From: Rahnella woolbedingensis
GTDB lineage: Bacteria; Pseudomonadota; Gammaproteobacteria; Enterobacterales; Enterobacteriaceae
Length of the DNA: 64,000 nucleotides
Reading direction: 5' to 3'
Assembly (NCBI RefSeq): GCF_003602095.1
Contig: NZ_RAHH01000020.1
Location: 1 to 64,000, forward strand
The stretch's first letter is position 1, and every line of letters begins with the position of its first letter. Below are positions 33,698 to 44,088 of the stretch, piece after piece. The notes under the pieces are model-generated. The model was not told the DNA's origin. It was given only the letters and a program-made list of their open reading frames with translations, and made no database searches. A program made the translations under genes and the position numbers.

Positions 33698-33711
33698 TTG
33701 ATTTAAATCAA
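33698..33711. promoter_or_regulatory. Perfect FNR box
   Basis: TTGAT-TTAA-ATCAA matches the FNR consensus TTGAT-N4-ATCAA at every defined position, about 57 nt before the start codon. An A+T-rich -10-like stretch (TTATTTTATATG) directly follows, so bound FNR would sit near the -35 region and probably represses, though activation cannot be excluded. Confidence 0.7.
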
Positions 33712-33767
33712 TTATTTTATATGTCTTTTTTATGCAATGTTTTGCTACTGCTACAAGGGATGAGTCT

Positions 33768-34244
33768 ATGTCTGTTAAAAAACACACGGCACATGCTGCA
33801 ATTTGTGTCTCTGCTTTACTGTTTTCCGCCACCTCCGCTTTCGCGGCCGGCCATCCTCAGCTCGATAACGCGCAGGCTGCAAAAGTGATCGACAGTGTTA
33901 AAACCACTCTGGCTGAACAGCACAGCACCGGTTGCGTTGCCGTTGTTGATGCATCTGGTTCGTTACTGGCATTCCAGCGTCTGGATGGTTCCCCTGCCGG
34001 ATGCGTCGATGCATCCATTGGCAAAGCGCGCACTTCTGCGCTTTATCACGCCCCTTCGCTGAAATTCATGCAACGCCTGCAGGGCGGAGAAACCACCGTG
34101 CTGGCAATCCCGCACGCGGTGGCATTGGGTGGCGGCTTCCCGCTGACCCTTGAGGGTGAAGTGGTCGGTGCCGTCGGTGTCAGCACACCGAAGCAGGACA
34201 TCGATAATCAGTCATCAGAAAAATCGGCCAGCGTCCTGAAATAA
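33768..34244 (+). CDS. GlcG/HbpS-family secreted protein
   Basis: A 158-residue protein of the GlcG/HbpS family (heme-binding protein type). A signal peptide runs from MSVKKH to about residue 26 (SAFA). The mature part shows the family pattern VAVVDASGSLLAFQRLDG, DASIGKARTSA and IPHAVALGGGFPL...GEVVGAVGVS. Some HbpS proteins bind heme or cobalamin; the role of GlcG proteins is unclear. The ATG at 33768 has AAGGGA upstream. It precedes the three dehydrogenase subunit genes but is followed by its own terminator, so it may be expressed more strongly than they are. Confidence 0.8.
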   Translation: MSVKKHTAHAAICVSALLFSATSAFAAGHPQLDNAQAAKVIDSVKTTLAEQHSTGCVAVVDASGSLLAFQRLDGSPAGCVDASIGKARTSALYHAPSLKFMQRLQGGETTVLAIPHAVALGGGFPLTLEGEVVGAVGVSTPKQDIDNQSSEKSASVLK

Positions 34245-34273
34245 CAGGCACTTTTAATCACTCCTTCTTGTTG

Positions 34274-34296
34274 ACGGCCACGCCCGTGGCCGTTTT
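34274..34296 (+). terminator. Terminator or attenuator after the GlcG-like gene
   Basis: ACGGCCACG and CGTGGCCGT form a GC-rich 9-bp stem followed by TTTTA (stem shares the first T). It lies 30 nt past the stop and 27 nt before the next gene, so some read-through into the dehydrogenase genes is likely. Confidence 0.7.
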
Positions 34297-34322
34297 ATAC
34301 GGAACATTTACGGACTTTCAGC

Positions 34323-34901
34323 ATGATCAATCTCTCTCGTCGCCGGTGGATACTCGGCACTGCGGGCGTCATGGTTGCGGGTATCGGTAGCCAGATGCTC
34401 GGCGGTGGCGTTTTTGCCACCCTCGCCCATGCCGCGCCTCCGCTGGCTTCTGCTGTGACAATGCCAGACAATTTTATGGCGCTTTCTAAGCAGCTGACCG
34501 GTATGGATGCGCTCGAACCGCACCTCGGACAGGCGCTCTACAGCTGGCTGCATCAGTCACAAAATAACGTACAAAATGCACAACTCGACACGCAGCTGAA
34601 TGCCCTTTCGGCGCTCATCACTACGCACAGCAATGTTGTCTGTGATGATTTGCATCAGTTGCTCGCCGCCCAACCGGCAGAAATGGCGCAGCTTTATCAG
34701 CAGCTGGTCAGCGGCTGGTATCTCGGCGTGGTCGGTCAGCCCGGCGGCCAGAAATGTATCGGATTCGAAAATATCGTCAGCTATCAGTTGCTGAAAAATA
34801 ACCTGCTGCCGCCAAGTTATGCGCCGGGTGAACCGAATTTCTGGGTCAACAAGCCTGCTGCGCCGCAACAAAATTCCACGGAGGTGATTGCTCATGGCTG
34901 A
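34323..34901 (+). CDS. Gluconate 2-dehydrogenase-type small subunit (subunit 3)
   Basis: A 192-residue protein with a twin-arginine signal (SRRRWILGTAGVMVAG, cleavage after about residue 37). The mature part resembles the small subunit of flavocytochrome gluconate and sorbitol dehydrogenases, which helps export and stabilise the FAD subunit; the large subunit lacks a signal of its own and is exported with it. It overlaps the large-subunit gene by 8 nt. Family assignment relies on gene order, signal type and the C-terminal GQPGGQKCIGFENIVSYQ block. Confidence 0.85.
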   Translation: MINLSRRRWILGTAGVMVAGIGSQMLGGGVFATLAHAAPPLASAVTMPDNFMALSKQLTGMDALEPHLGQALYSWLHQSQNNVQNAQLDTQLNALSALITTHSNVVCDDLHQLLAAQPAEMAQLYQQLVSGWYLGVVGQPGGQKCIGFENIVSYQLLKNNLLPPSYAPGEPNFWVNKPAAPQQNSTEVIAHG

Positions 34902-36498
34902 TGCACTGAATGCAGATGTCGTTGTTATTGGTGCCGGCATCGCCGGATCGCTCGCTGCGCTGAAAATGGCGAAAGCTGGCGTTTCCGTTCTGATGCTCGA
35001 TTCAGGGCCGGTCATCAAACGTGATGAAGCGGTCGAACTGTTCCGTCAGTCACCGCTGAAGGGCGATTTCACCGAGCCGTATCCGGCAAAACCCTGGGCG
35101 CCGCAACCGAAATTTCAGCCAAAAGATAACAACTATCTGATCCAGAAAGGCCCGGATCTGTACGCTGCGCAATATCTGCGTGGCGTCGGCGGCACGACCT
35201 GGCACTGGGCGGGACAGGCGTTCCGTTTGTTACCAAACGACATGAAGATCAAAACGCTGTATGGCGTCGGTCGCGACTGGCCAATCAGTTATGAAGAGCT
35301 GGAGCCGTATTACACCGAAGCGGAAATTCAGATGGGTGTTTCAGGTGACGATGCGCTTGACTCGCCGCGCTCCCGGCCTTATCCGCTGCCGGGTATCCCG
35401 CTGCCTTACGGGTTCGACCGCATCAGCAAACGCATCGCCAAACTCGGTTACATACTGGGTATCGGCCCGCAGGCGCGTAACAGTATTCCTTACGACGGCC
35501 GCCCTGCCTGCTGTGGCAACAACAACTGTATGCCGGTCTGCCCGATTGATGCGCAGTATCACGGCGGGATTTCCGCGCGAAAAGCGATTGAAGCCGGTGT
35601 GCGCGTCATTGCCAATGCCGTGGTGTACAAAATCGAAGCCAATGACAGCGGCGAAATCGTGGCCGTACATTATCTTGATGCCGGTAAAGTGGCGCACAAA
35701 GTCACTGGCAAACGCTTCGTGCTGACCGCCAACGGCATCGAAAGCCCGAAACTGCTGCTGATGTCCACCAGCGACAAATACCCGGACGGCATCGCCAACA
35801 GCTCCGGCATGGTGGGTCGCAACCTGATGGATCACCCTGGCACTTCCGTGGAATTTTACGCCGATGAGCCGGTATATTTCGGCCGCGGCCCGATGCGTCC
35901 GGGCAGTATTAATAACCTGCGTGATGGCGATTTCCGTCGTGACCGTTCTGCACTGCGTATCGACGTCGCCAACACCTCGCCAGTGCGTTATCTAACCGAG
36001 CGCCTGGTGCGTCAGGGTTATTACGGCAAAGCGCTGAACGACAAACTGACCTATCAGTCAGAGCGTTTCATTCAGTTGAAATGCCTGCTGGAGATGCTGC
36101 CGGAACCTGAAAACCGCGTGGTACTGAGCAAGACCGAGAAGGACGAATGGGGGATCCCGCGCCTCGAAGTGCATTACAAATTCCCGGACTACGTTCACCG
36201 CGGTTACGACCAGTCGATGCTCGACTTCCAGAAAATCGTCAAAGAAATGGGCGGCACCGAAGTGGTGTACAGCAAGCGTGGCGTTTACGACAACAATCAG
36301 CACATCACCGGCACCATGATCATGGGCAGCGACCCGAAAGATTCGGTGGTGGACGGAAATTGCCGCACGCATGACCACCCGAACCTGTTTATCGCCGGTA
36401 CTGGCATTATGCCTTCCGCTTCGACGGTGAACTCCACGTTGTCCGGAACCGCGCTGGCATTACGTATGGCTGACGCGGTGCTGAAAAGCCTGGCCTGA
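34894..36498 (+). CDS. GMC oxidoreductase, large FAD subunit of gluconate/2-ketogluconate-type dehydrogenase
   Basis: FAD subunit of 534 residues in the GMC family. The Rossmann start is VVVIGAGIAGSLAALKMA. GVGGTTWHWAG contacts the flavin, and the late block has VYDNNQHITGT and TVNSTLSGTALALRMADAV. A cysteine group C206, C207, C212 and C216 (CCGNNNCMPVCP) resembles the 3Fe-4S site known in bacterial FAD-glucose dehydrogenase, a likely relay to the cytochrome subunit. It has no signal of its own. Start at ATG 34894 with GGAGG 9 nt upstream. Substrate could be D-gluconate, 2-keto-D-gluconate or sorbitol; sequence alone does not decide. Confidence 0.88.
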   Translation: MADALNADVVVIGAGIAGSLAALKMAKAGVSVLMLDSGPVIKRDEAVELFRQSPLKGDFTEPYPAKPWAPQPKFQPKDNNYLIQKGPDLYAAQYLRGVGGTTWHWAGQAFRLLPNDMKIKTLYGVGRDWPISYEELEPYYTEAEIQMGVSGDDALDSPRSRPYPLPGIPLPYGFDRISKRIAKLGYILGIGPQARNSIPYDGRPACCGNNNCMPVCPIDAQYHGGISARKAIEAGVRVIANAVVYKIEANDSGEIVAVHYLDAGKVAHKVTGKRFVLTANGIESPKLLLMSTSDKYPDGIANSSGMVGRNLMDHPGTSVEFYADEPVYFGRGPMRPGSINNLRDGDFRRDRSALRIDVANTSPVRYLTERLVRQGYYGKALNDKLTYQSERFIQLKCLLEMLPEPENRVVLSKTEKDEWGIPRLEVHYKFPDYVHRGYDQSMLDFQKIVKEMGGTEVVYSKRGVYDNNQHITGTMIMGSDPKDSVVDGNCRTHDHPNLFIAGTGIMPSASTVNSTLSGTALALRMADAVLKSLA

Positions 36499-36520
36499 TT
36501 GATTTTCTGAGGATTGAGCA

Positions 36521-37840
36521 ATGAAAATGAAATTCGTGCTGGCGGCACTGCCATTAATGGCAGCGGCCAGCGCCTGGGCTGATGATGCAGCAGGCAACGC
36601 GGACATGATTAAGCGCGGTGAATATCTGGCCATAGCCGGTGACTGCACCGCCTGCCACACCGCACCGGGCGCGGATAAAACCGCAAAATTTGGCGGCGGT
36701 TATCCGCTGGCATCCCCTTTCGGGGTGATTTATGGCACCAATATTTCCTCTGATAAGGAATTTGGTATCGGCAGCTGGAGTGACGATGAATTCGTCCGCG
36801 CGGTGCGTGAAGGCGTCGGTAAAGACGGGCAACAGCTGTATCCGGCAATGCCTTACGACTCTTTCACGAAAATGAAACGCGAAGACGTTCTGGCGATCAA
36901 AGCCTATCTGATGTCACAGCCGGCGGTACATTCCGCCGGGCCGCAAACGGATTTGTCCTTCCCGTTTAATCAGCGCTGGGGCATGCGCGTGTGGAAGATG
37001 TTTAACTTCGACAAAGGCGAGCTGAAAAACGATCCGTCCAAATCAGCGGACTGGAACCGTGGCGCGTATCTGGTGGAGGCGCTGGAACACTGCGGCACCT
37101 GCCATACGCCGCGCACGCTGACCATGGGCATGAACACCGACAAAGCGTTTTCCGGCGGTGATTTAGGGTCATGGGTCGCGTTTAACATCACGCCGGATAA
37201 AAACGCCGGGATTGGTACCTGGTCGCAGCAGGATCTGGTGACTTACCTGAAAACCGGTTTCGTGGCGGGCAAAGCGTCGGCTTCCGGCGCGATGTCTGAA
37301 GCCATTGAGCACAGCCTGCAACATTTGTCAGACAATGACCTGAATGCGATTGCCACGTATATCCGCTCGGTTCCGGCTACCGGCGATGACAAGCAAACCA
37401 AGCCGCGTGATGATTGGGGTCAGAAGAATCAGGACGTTTATCCGCTTCGCGCCGCAGGTCAGACAATCAGTCAGTCAGCCGCCGCGCTGTTTAATGCCAG
37501 CTGCGCAGCCTGTCACGGGAAAGGCGGTGGAGGCAGCGGCGAAGGATTCCATGCGTATCCGTCGCTGTTCAGCCACACCAGCACCGGTTCTTACGACAGC
37601 CGTAATCAGGTTTCGGTTATCCTTAACGGCGTACAGCGTCACATGGAGAAAGGCGAAATCATGATGCCGTCGTTTGCCAATCAGCTGAATGACGAGCAAA
37701 TTGCGACGCTGAGTAATTATGTCAGCAGGCAGTTCGGCAATCCGGCAGCGGCAACCGTCACCGCCAAAGACGTCGCCAAAATGCGTAAAGCGGCTGACCT
37801 GACATCTCCACCTAAAATCGAAGAAGGCACGCAGAAGTAA
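36521..37840 (+). CDS. Triheme cytochrome c subunit of the dehydrogenase
   Basis: A 439-residue periplasmic cytochrome with a signal peptide ending near residue 20 (SAWA) and three heme c sites: C42TACH46, C191GTCH195 and C328AACH332. This matches the cytochrome subunit of gluconate, sorbitol and alcohol dehydrogenases, which passes electrons from the FAD subunit to ubiquinone. The C-terminal tail is rich in charged residues and may hold the membrane contact. It closes the operon, 22 nt after the large-subunit gene. Confidence 0.9.
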   Translation: MKMKFVLAALPLMAAASAWADDAAGNADMIKRGEYLAIAGDCTACHTAPGADKTAKFGGGYPLASPFGVIYGTNISSDKEFGIGSWSDDEFVRAVREGVGKDGQQLYPAMPYDSFTKMKREDVLAIKAYLMSQPAVHSAGPQTDLSFPFNQRWGMRVWKMFNFDKGELKNDPSKSADWNRGAYLVEALEHCGTCHTPRTLTMGMNTDKAFSGGDLGSWVAFNITPDKNAGIGTWSQQDLVTYLKTGFVAGKASASGAMSEAIEHSLQHLSDNDLNAIATYIRSVPATGDDKQTKPRDDWGQKNQDVYPLRAAGQTISQSAAALFNASCAACHGKGGGGSGEGFHAYPSLFSHTSTGSYDSRNQVSVILNGVQRHMEKGEIMMPSFANQLNDEQIATLSNYVSRQFGNPAAATVTAKDVAKMRKAADLTSPPKIEEGTQK

Positions 37841-37857
37841 TTTTTTGTCGTACAACA

Positions 37858-37888
37858 GCCAAAAGGAGCCGCTGAGGCTCCTTTTGGC
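37858..37888. terminator. Terminator between convergent genes
   Basis: GCCAAAAGGAGCC and GGCTCCTTTTGGC form a perfect 13-bp stem with a 5-nt loop. It lies 18 nt past the cytochrome stop and before the convergent diguanylate cyclase stop. Confidence 0.8.
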
Positions 37889-37915
37889 GTTTATAGAAAT
37901 CGTATTTGATGAGCG

Positions 37916-39022
37916 TTATAGCTTATGAGAATGCCGTCTGGCACCGAGCGTCGAGAGTGTCAGTATTGAGCTGGCCACCACGCGGTTTTTCCCCTGCCGT
38001 TTCGCCTCATACAAAGACAGATCGGCCAGTTTAAGCGACTTGCGGATAATCATTCCCGGCAAATACAGTGAAACTCCCAGTGACACCGTCACTTTAAGTT
38101 CCCTGCCATCCTCCAGAATGATCACGCAGTTTTCGACTTCCTGACGGATGCGCTCCGCTATTGCCAGCAGCGTCGAAGGATCATACGTGGAGGTCATGAC
38201 CAGAAACTCCTCGCCGCCGTAGCGCCCGGCGAAGTCTTCATTGCGCGTCAGATGGCGTAGTAAACGTCCTACTTCAATTAATACCCGATCACCGGCCAGA
38301 TGCCCGAGGGTATCATTCACCCGTTTGAAGTTATCGATATCGAGCAGAATTAAGCCGCAGGCTTCACGCTGTATTTGCCGCTGCGCCAGCCAGTAATCAA
38401 TGCTGGCGCGGTTATTAATTTGCGTCAGTTCATCGGTCGCGGCTTTCACGCGAATGGTGAACACTTTGCTCATGTAGATTTCTTTATAATTCAGTGCGTG
38501 ATAACAGAGGATCATACATAACGCAGCAATGACCTGATAAAAAATCAGTTCCGTCCACGGCACCTGAATACCATGTAATCCTGAAATCAGCGCCAGACGG
38601 AAAATACCGACCAGCACAATAGTGATGTAAAGTTCACGGTGTTTACGGCGCTGCCAGACACGGAATAAAAACAGAGTGCCGAGGATTATCGCCATAAAGA
38701 GGTTATTGAGCGTGAACATGCCGCTGAAGAAAAATGCCACCCCATAACTGCATAACCCGCTGAGCCAGCCGCCAAAAAAAGTCACTAAAATCATCGGCAA
38801 CATTTCAAAGCTGAAAGACAGGTTGTCCGTCAGCGCCAGCTGGTTGCCACGCAGATACAGTGCGGTGATCCCCGCGACCAGCCCGAATGCCACCCGTTTC
38901 CAGTGCGAGCCTTTGAAGGTGAAGGGTTCACTGCGGCTGAGGACAAAAAAGCTGATAGAAAGCGTGGCGTATGTAACACAAATATCCGCATACGGGCTGG
39001 TCAGCGAAAATATATCCGGCAT
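37916..39022 (-). CDS. Membrane diguanylate cyclase
   Basis: A 368-residue protein that should make cyclic di-GMP from two GTP. The N-terminal half (about 10-180) has five or six hydrophobic segments, resembling the 5TMR-LYT sensor type. The C-terminal GGDEF domain (about 195-360) has the active motif GGEEF at 269-273. The product-inhibition site RxxD is present as R260-N-E-D263, five residues before GGEEF. The metal aspartate lies in LLDIDNFKRVND. No EAL domain. The signal sensed is unknown; it is monocistronic and faces away from dauA. Confidence 0.92.
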   Translation of the reverse strand: MPDIFSLTSPYADICVTYATLSISFFVLSRSEPFTFKGSHWKRVAFGLVAGITALYLRGNQLALTDNLSFSFEMLPMILVTFFGGWLSGLCSYGVAFFFSGMFTLNNLFMAIILGTLFLFRVWQRRKHRELYITIVLVGIFRLALISGLHGIQVPWTELIFYQVIAALCMILCYHALNYKEIYMSKVFTIRVKAATDELTQINNRASIDYWLAQRQIQREACGLILLDIDNFKRVNDTLGHLAGDRVLIEVGRLLRHLTRNEDFAGRYGGEEFLVMTSTYDPSTLLAIAERIRQEVENCVIILEDGRELKVTVSLGVSLYLPGMIIRKSLKLADLSLYEAKRQGKNRVVASSILTLSTLGARRHSHKL

Positions 39023-39293
39023 AGTTAAATGCGTCCTCTCACGCTATTCCCTGTCAGTTTACGGGCATTAACTTAAATATAGATGATGAATGCCTTCATC
39101 GTATCCGTATGTGAAATAACCGGCGGCACATCACATTGCTCCCGATTACAATAAACCGAGTTTACGCAGGAAAGTGTCAGTGAGTCTTGATTTATGTCTA
39201 CAAGGACTGAGTCAGACAGGCGTAGGCTATGACTTTTCCGGTGACGGAACATCGGGTTATTATCAATTCTTCTCACCAGGTGGTTTACGCTCT

Positions 39294-40973
39294 ATGAATA
39301 TATCAGGAAGTCGCCGCATCAGACTGTTCAGTGCTCTGACCGACGCCTGTTTTCGTGAAAAATATACCTTTCAACGTTTACTCAAAGACGCCATTGCCGG
39401 CGTAACCGTCGGAATTATCGCTATCCCTCTCGCCATGGCGCTGGCCATTGGCAGCGGTGTTCCGCCGCAGTACGGGCTTTATACCTCTGCGGTTGCCGGC
39501 ATTATCATCGCCATTTTCGGCGGTTCTCGTTTCAGCGTATCTGGGCCGACCGCAGCCTTTGTGGTGATCCTCTATCCGGTTTCGCAGCAATTTGGATTAT
39601 CCGGCCTATTACTGGCGACACTGATGTCCGGCTTTATGTTGCTGCTGATGGGACTGGCGCGTTTTGGCAGGCTGATTGAATACATTCCGCTGCCGGTCAC
39701 GCTCGGTTTTACCTCCGGTATTGCGATTACTATCGGAACGATGCAGTTTAAAGACTTCTTTGGTCTGTCGATGGCAACGGTTCCCGAACATTATCTGAGT
39801 AAAGTGGCTGCGCTGGCGATGGCATTGCCAACGCTGGATATCGGTGATGCGGCGATTGGCATTGTGACGCTCGGTGTCTTAATCCTCTGGCCAAAACTGG
39901 GGCTGCGCATTCCCGGACATCTTCCGGCACTGCTGGCCGGTTGTGCGGTTATGGCGATTTTCATGCAGGCCGGACATCCGGTCGCCACCATCGGTTCACG
40001 TTTTCATTTCCTGTTACCGGATGGTTCGCAGGGCAATGGCATTCCGCCTATTTTGCCGCAGTTCGCCCTGCCGTGGACTCAGCCCGACGGCAGCGGTCTG
40101 AGCTGGTCACTGGTGCAGGCGCTGCTCCCTGCGGCATTTTCCATGGCGATGCTCGGCGCGATTGAATCATTATTGTGCGCTGTGGTGCTCGATGGCATGA
40201 CCGGCAAGAAACACCATTCGGACAATGAGCTGATCGGTCAGGGTATTGGCAATATGGTCAGTCCGTTCTTTGGCGGCATTACGGCCACGGCGGCGATTGC
40301 CCGTTCGGCTGCTAACGTCCGTGCAGGCGCGACCTCGCCGGTGTCTGCGGTCATTCACTCGCTGCTGGTGATCCTCGCCCTGCTTATTCTTGCGCCCTGG
40401 CTTTCATGGTTGCCGCTGGCGGCGATGGCGGCGCTGCTCCTGATGGTGGCGTGGAATATGAGCGAAGCGCATAAAGTTGTGGATATCCTGCGCCGCGCGC
40501 CGAAAGACGACATTCTGGTGATGCTGACCTGCATGAGCCTGACGGTGTTGTTTGATATGGTGATCGCCATTACCGCCGGTATCGTGATGGCGTCATTACT
40601 GTTTATGCGCCGGATAGCGAAACTGACGCGGCTGACGGAAGTTTCCGGCGAAACGGCGGAAGACACGCTGGTTCTGCGCGTTAACGGCCCGCTGTTCTTT
40701 GCGGCTGCTGAGCGTCTTTTCAGTGAATTACAGGAGCGCAGTTCCGGCAAGAAAGTGATTGTTCTGCTGTGGGATCGCGTGGCAGTACTCGATGCCGGTG
40801 GCGTTAACGCCTTACAGCATTATATCGACGCCTTACCGGAAGGAACGGAACTGCGGATTGCAGAAATCCCCTTCCAGCCCCTGAAAACGATGGCCCGCGC
40901 CAGAATGCATCCGGTCGAGGGAAAGCTGAGTTTCTACAGTTCTTTGCAGGATGCGCTTCTCAATCACCATTAA
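39294..40973 (+). CDS. dauA: DauA, SulP-family C4-dicarboxylate transporter
   Basis: Inner-membrane transporter of 559 residues, very close to E. coli DauA (YchM), an aerobic succinate carrier. The transport domain carries [38 protein letters not shown] and [23 protein letters not shown]. The C-terminal STAS domain (about 440-555) includes [14 protein letters not shown]. The ATG at 39294 fits the E. coli start; a longer frame upstream lacks similarity. In E. coli it also lies next to prs, ispE and lolB; here it is separated from them by the kdsA-hemA block. Confidence 0.92.
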   Translation: MNISGSRRIRLFSALTDACFREKYTFQRLLKDAIAGVTVGIIAIPLAMALAIGSGVPPQYGLYTSAVAGIIIAIFGGSRFSVSGPTAAFVVILYPVSQQFGLSGLLLATLMSGFMLLLMGLARFGRLIEYIPLPVTLGFTSGIAITIGTMQFKDFFGLSMATVPEHYLSKVAALAMALPTLDIGDAAIGIVTLGVLILWPKLGLRIPGHLPALLAGCAVMAIFMQAGHPVATIGSRFHFLLPDGSQGNGIPPILPQFALPWTQPDGSGLSWSLVQALLPAAFSMAMLGAIESLLCAVVLDGMTGKKHHSDNELIGQGIGNMVSPFFGGITATAAIARSAANVRAGATSPVSAVIHSLLVILALLILAPWLSWLPLAAMAALLLMVAWNMSEAHKVVDILRRAPKDDILVMLTCMSLTVLFDMVIAITAGIVMASLLFMRRIAKLTRLTEVSGETAEDTLVLRVNGPLFFAAAERLFSELQERSSGKKVIVLLWDRVAVLDAGGVNALQHYIDALPEGTELRIAEIPFQPLKTMARARMHPVEGKLSFYSSLQDALLNHH

Positions 40974-40978
40974 CCCAA

Positions 40979-41006
40979 AAAGGCGACCCGAAGGTCGCCT
41001 TTGTTT
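40979..41006. terminator. Bidirectional terminator dauA / kdsA
   Basis: AAAGGCGACC and GGTCGCCTTT form a 10-bp stem with a CGAA tetraloop, followed on the plus strand by GTTTT and on the minus strand by TTGGG. Confidence 0.85.
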
Positions 41007-41023
41007 TATCTGGTTGAGACAGA

Positions 41024-41932
<909 letters not shown>

Positions 41933-41972
41933 TTATCAACATTAGTCAGATGGAACGAGAGGTAATTATAAA

Positions 41973-42782
41973 TTAATGGAGCGTCACTTGCTTGTGCTCA
42001 ATCGAGTGGATCTGCATTTTAATCACTTCTGAAATCGGGTCTTCCGGGCACTGCTCAACAAAATAGTTCAGATCGTTGATCGCCACATGATCACATTCCA
42101 GCTGGGCGTAAATCAGCCCGCGGTCACGGATTTCATACGGGTCTTCCGGGTCGAACTGCAAAACCGTTTCACTGGCGCGCAGGGCCAGTTCAAACTGTTT
42201 TTCTTCCATCAGCGCGGCTTTCAGGGTATCGAGCATTTTACGCACGATCAGCGTGTTTTCCGCTTCCTCGAGATCGTCATCTTCGATTACTGCCATCACG
42301 CCCAGATTGCCTTTCAGCCACACATTGAGCATGTGCTCATTGAGCGTGTCGCCGTTGATAGGATTGAGCAACCACATCTCTTCATCAAGCCAGTCGGCGC
42401 GCAAGATAAGTTGTGTCGGGAAAATCACCGGCATCAGCGGCAGGTCGAGTTCATGCGCAATGTGCAGGAAAATCACGCCCAGCGAAACCGGGGTGCCCTG
42501 GCGGGATGACAACACTTTGTCTATCCAGATAGCGTCGGAGAGGCGATAAACGCCACCAGCGCCACCAAAACCCCAGGTACGGTAAAACAGTTCAATCAAC
42601 ACTTCGAGCTGCTGATCCTGATCAAGATCGACAGGAACGACGCTGCGCGCCTCATCGACCAGCAATTGTAGCTGGCGGCGAACGTCGTCCGCATTGAAAT
42701 CTAAACGCACGGATTCTGTTACTTTGATCACCCCGGCACTGAGCCGGGCGGTGTTAAATTCAAAATCAGCAAGGGTACTCAT
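41973..42782 (-). CDS. sirB1: SirB1, transglutaminase-like/TPR protein
   Basis: A 269-residue cytoplasmic protein matching SirB1. The first two thirds resemble a transglutaminase-like fold (WGFGGAGGVYRLSDAIWIDKVLSSRQGTP is in the family core), and the end contains TPR-like helices (FELALRASETVLQFDPEDPYEIRDRGLI). The function remains poorly known; the name comes from an invasin-regulation screen. It is encoded between kdsA and sirB2, 2 nt from the latter, in the order conserved across Enterobacterales. Confidence 0.93.
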   Translation of the reverse strand: MSTLADFEFNTARLSAGVIKVTESVRLDFNADDVRRQLQLLVDEARSVVPVDLDQDQQLEVLIELFYRTWGFGGAGGVYRLSDAIWIDKVLSSRQGTPVSLGVIFLHIAHELDLPLMPVIFPTQLILRADWLDEEMWLLNPINGDTLNEHMLNVWLKGNLGVMAVIEDDDLEEAENTLIVRKMLDTLKAALMEEKQFELALRASETVLQFDPEDPYEIRDRGLIYAQLECDHVAINDLNYFVEQCPEDPISEVIKMQIHSIEHKQVTLH

Positions 42783-42784
42783 AG

Positions 42785-43174
42785 TTATCCCATTAGCAGC
42801 GGTATTTTCGTCAGCGCCAGTTTAAGAATCACATACAGGCAAGCAAGCGCCAGAATAAAGGCCAGCCAGCGGGTTTTCTGACTCACTGGTCGCTTGCTCA
42901 GGGCTACAAAACCCAACGCAATATAGATAATAACGCCAAAAATCTTCTCGGTCAGCCAGGTTCCCTGTGGGCTGAACGGATAAAAGTGTGTGATGAAGAT
43001 AAGCGAAATACCACTTAATAGCAGTAAAGTATCCACAATATGTGGAACCACCTTCACCCAGCGTTTCTGCATCATAACAGAACCCGCCCATTTCCAAAAA
43101 AATCGTAGGACAAACAGCGCAATGCTCAGCGTGATTGTCAGCAAATGCAGATTTTTAATCCAGACATACGCCAT
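42785..43174 (-). CDS. sirB2: SirB2 inner-membrane protein
   Basis: A 129-residue membrane protein with four predicted helices (about 8-25, 43-63, 77-95, 102-122), matching SirB2. The function is unknown. It sits tightly against sirB1 and downstream of prmC in the conserved gene order. Length agrees with the family. Confidence 0.9.
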   Translation of the reverse strand: MAYVWIKNLHLLTITLSIALFVLRFFWKWAGSVMMQKRWVKVVPHIVDTLLLLSGISLIFITHFYPFSPQGTWLTEKIFGVIIYIALGFVALSKRPVSQKTRWLAFILALACLYVILKLALTKIPLLMG

Positions 43175-43251
43175 TGCCTGTTTTCCCTTTTATCTGAGGT
43201 TCTTAAAGAGTGGTGTTTTTAGAAATTGACGCTCGTTGAAACTGTTAACTT

Positions 43252-44088
43252 TCACAACGGCTGCCATTGTCCGAGACTGACGCGATCGTTACCGCCGTAA
43301 TCTTTGACCGTCGCTACCTGCTGATAACCGGCATCATTGAAAATTTTTTGCACCTCTGCAGCCTGCTGCCAGCCATGCTCAAGCAATAACCAGCCGCCTT
43401 CATGAAGATACGCAGGTGCAGCGTCAATAATATGCGCGAGATCAGCCAGACCGGCATTATCTGCCACCAGCGCGCTGGCGGGCTCAAAACGCACATCGCC
43501 TTCAAAAAGATGCGAGTCCGTGGCATCAATATAAGGAGGATTGCTGGCAATCAGCGCGAAGCGTTTTCCGGCGACCGGCGCAAACCAGCTGCCCTGCAAA
43601 AACTGTGCATTCGGGATAGCCAGCTTTTGTGCATTGTGTTTCGCGAGGCTGACGGCGTCGGGTTGCAGGTCAATCCCGGTGACCTGACAGTCAGGCCGCT
43701 CACTGGCTAAAGCCAGCGCAATGGCACCGGTGCCGGTGCCTAAATCGAGGATACTGACGGGTTCAGACGGCAGACGTTCCAGCGCCTGCTCGACCAGACA
43801 TTCTGTATCAGGACGCGGGATTAATGTGGCGGGAGAAACAGACAGTGGCAGCGACCAGAATTCGCGTTCTCCGGTCAGATACGCCACCGGCTCACCCTGC
43901 TCACGTCGCGCCAGCAGGGTTTCGAGCTGTTGAAGTTGTTCAGCGGTAAGCGACGTTTCGCCAAAAGCCATGATGTACGTTCTTACCCTGCCAGTCACAA
44001 AACCGAGCAAAATTTCAGCATCACGCTTCGGGCTTTCACCCGAAGAAAGACGACGGGTGGCGTCACGCAGCCAGGACTGAAAATCCAT
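43252..44088 (-). CDS. prmC: Release factor glutamine methyltransferase
   Basis: Methylates the glutamine of the GGQ motif in release factors RF1 and RF2 using S-adenosylmethionine. The 278-residue enzyme has the SAM loop DLGTGTG (115-121) and the catalytic N183-P-P-Y. The ATG overlaps the prfA stop by one base, so enzyme and substrate are co-expressed. Length is typical. Confidence 0.97.
   Translation of the reverse strand: MDFQSWLRDATRRLSSGESPKRDAEILLGFVTGRVRTYIMAFGETSLTAEQLQQLETLLARREQGEPVAYLTGEREFWSLPLSVSPATLIPRPDTECLVEQALERLPSEPVSILDLGTGTGAIALALASERPDCQVTGIDLQPDAVSLAKHNAQKLAIPNAQFLQGSWFAPVAGKRFALIASNPPYIDATDSHLFEGDVRFEPASALVADNAGLADLAHIIDAAPAYLHEGGWLLLEHGWQQAAEVQKIFNDAGYQQVATVKDYGGNDRVSLGQWQPL

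Larger units (their letters stand above)
33366..33767. promoter_or_regulatory. Intergenic region fdhF / gluconate-dehydrogenase operon
   Basis: This 402-nt gap holds the fdhF terminator, a second small hairpin GGGCT-GCG-AGCCC followed by GTTTT (33503-33520), then an A+T-rich promoter region with a 17-bp ArcA-like palindrome and a perfect FNR box. Short frames within it have no ribosome site and look accidental. Confidence 0.6.
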
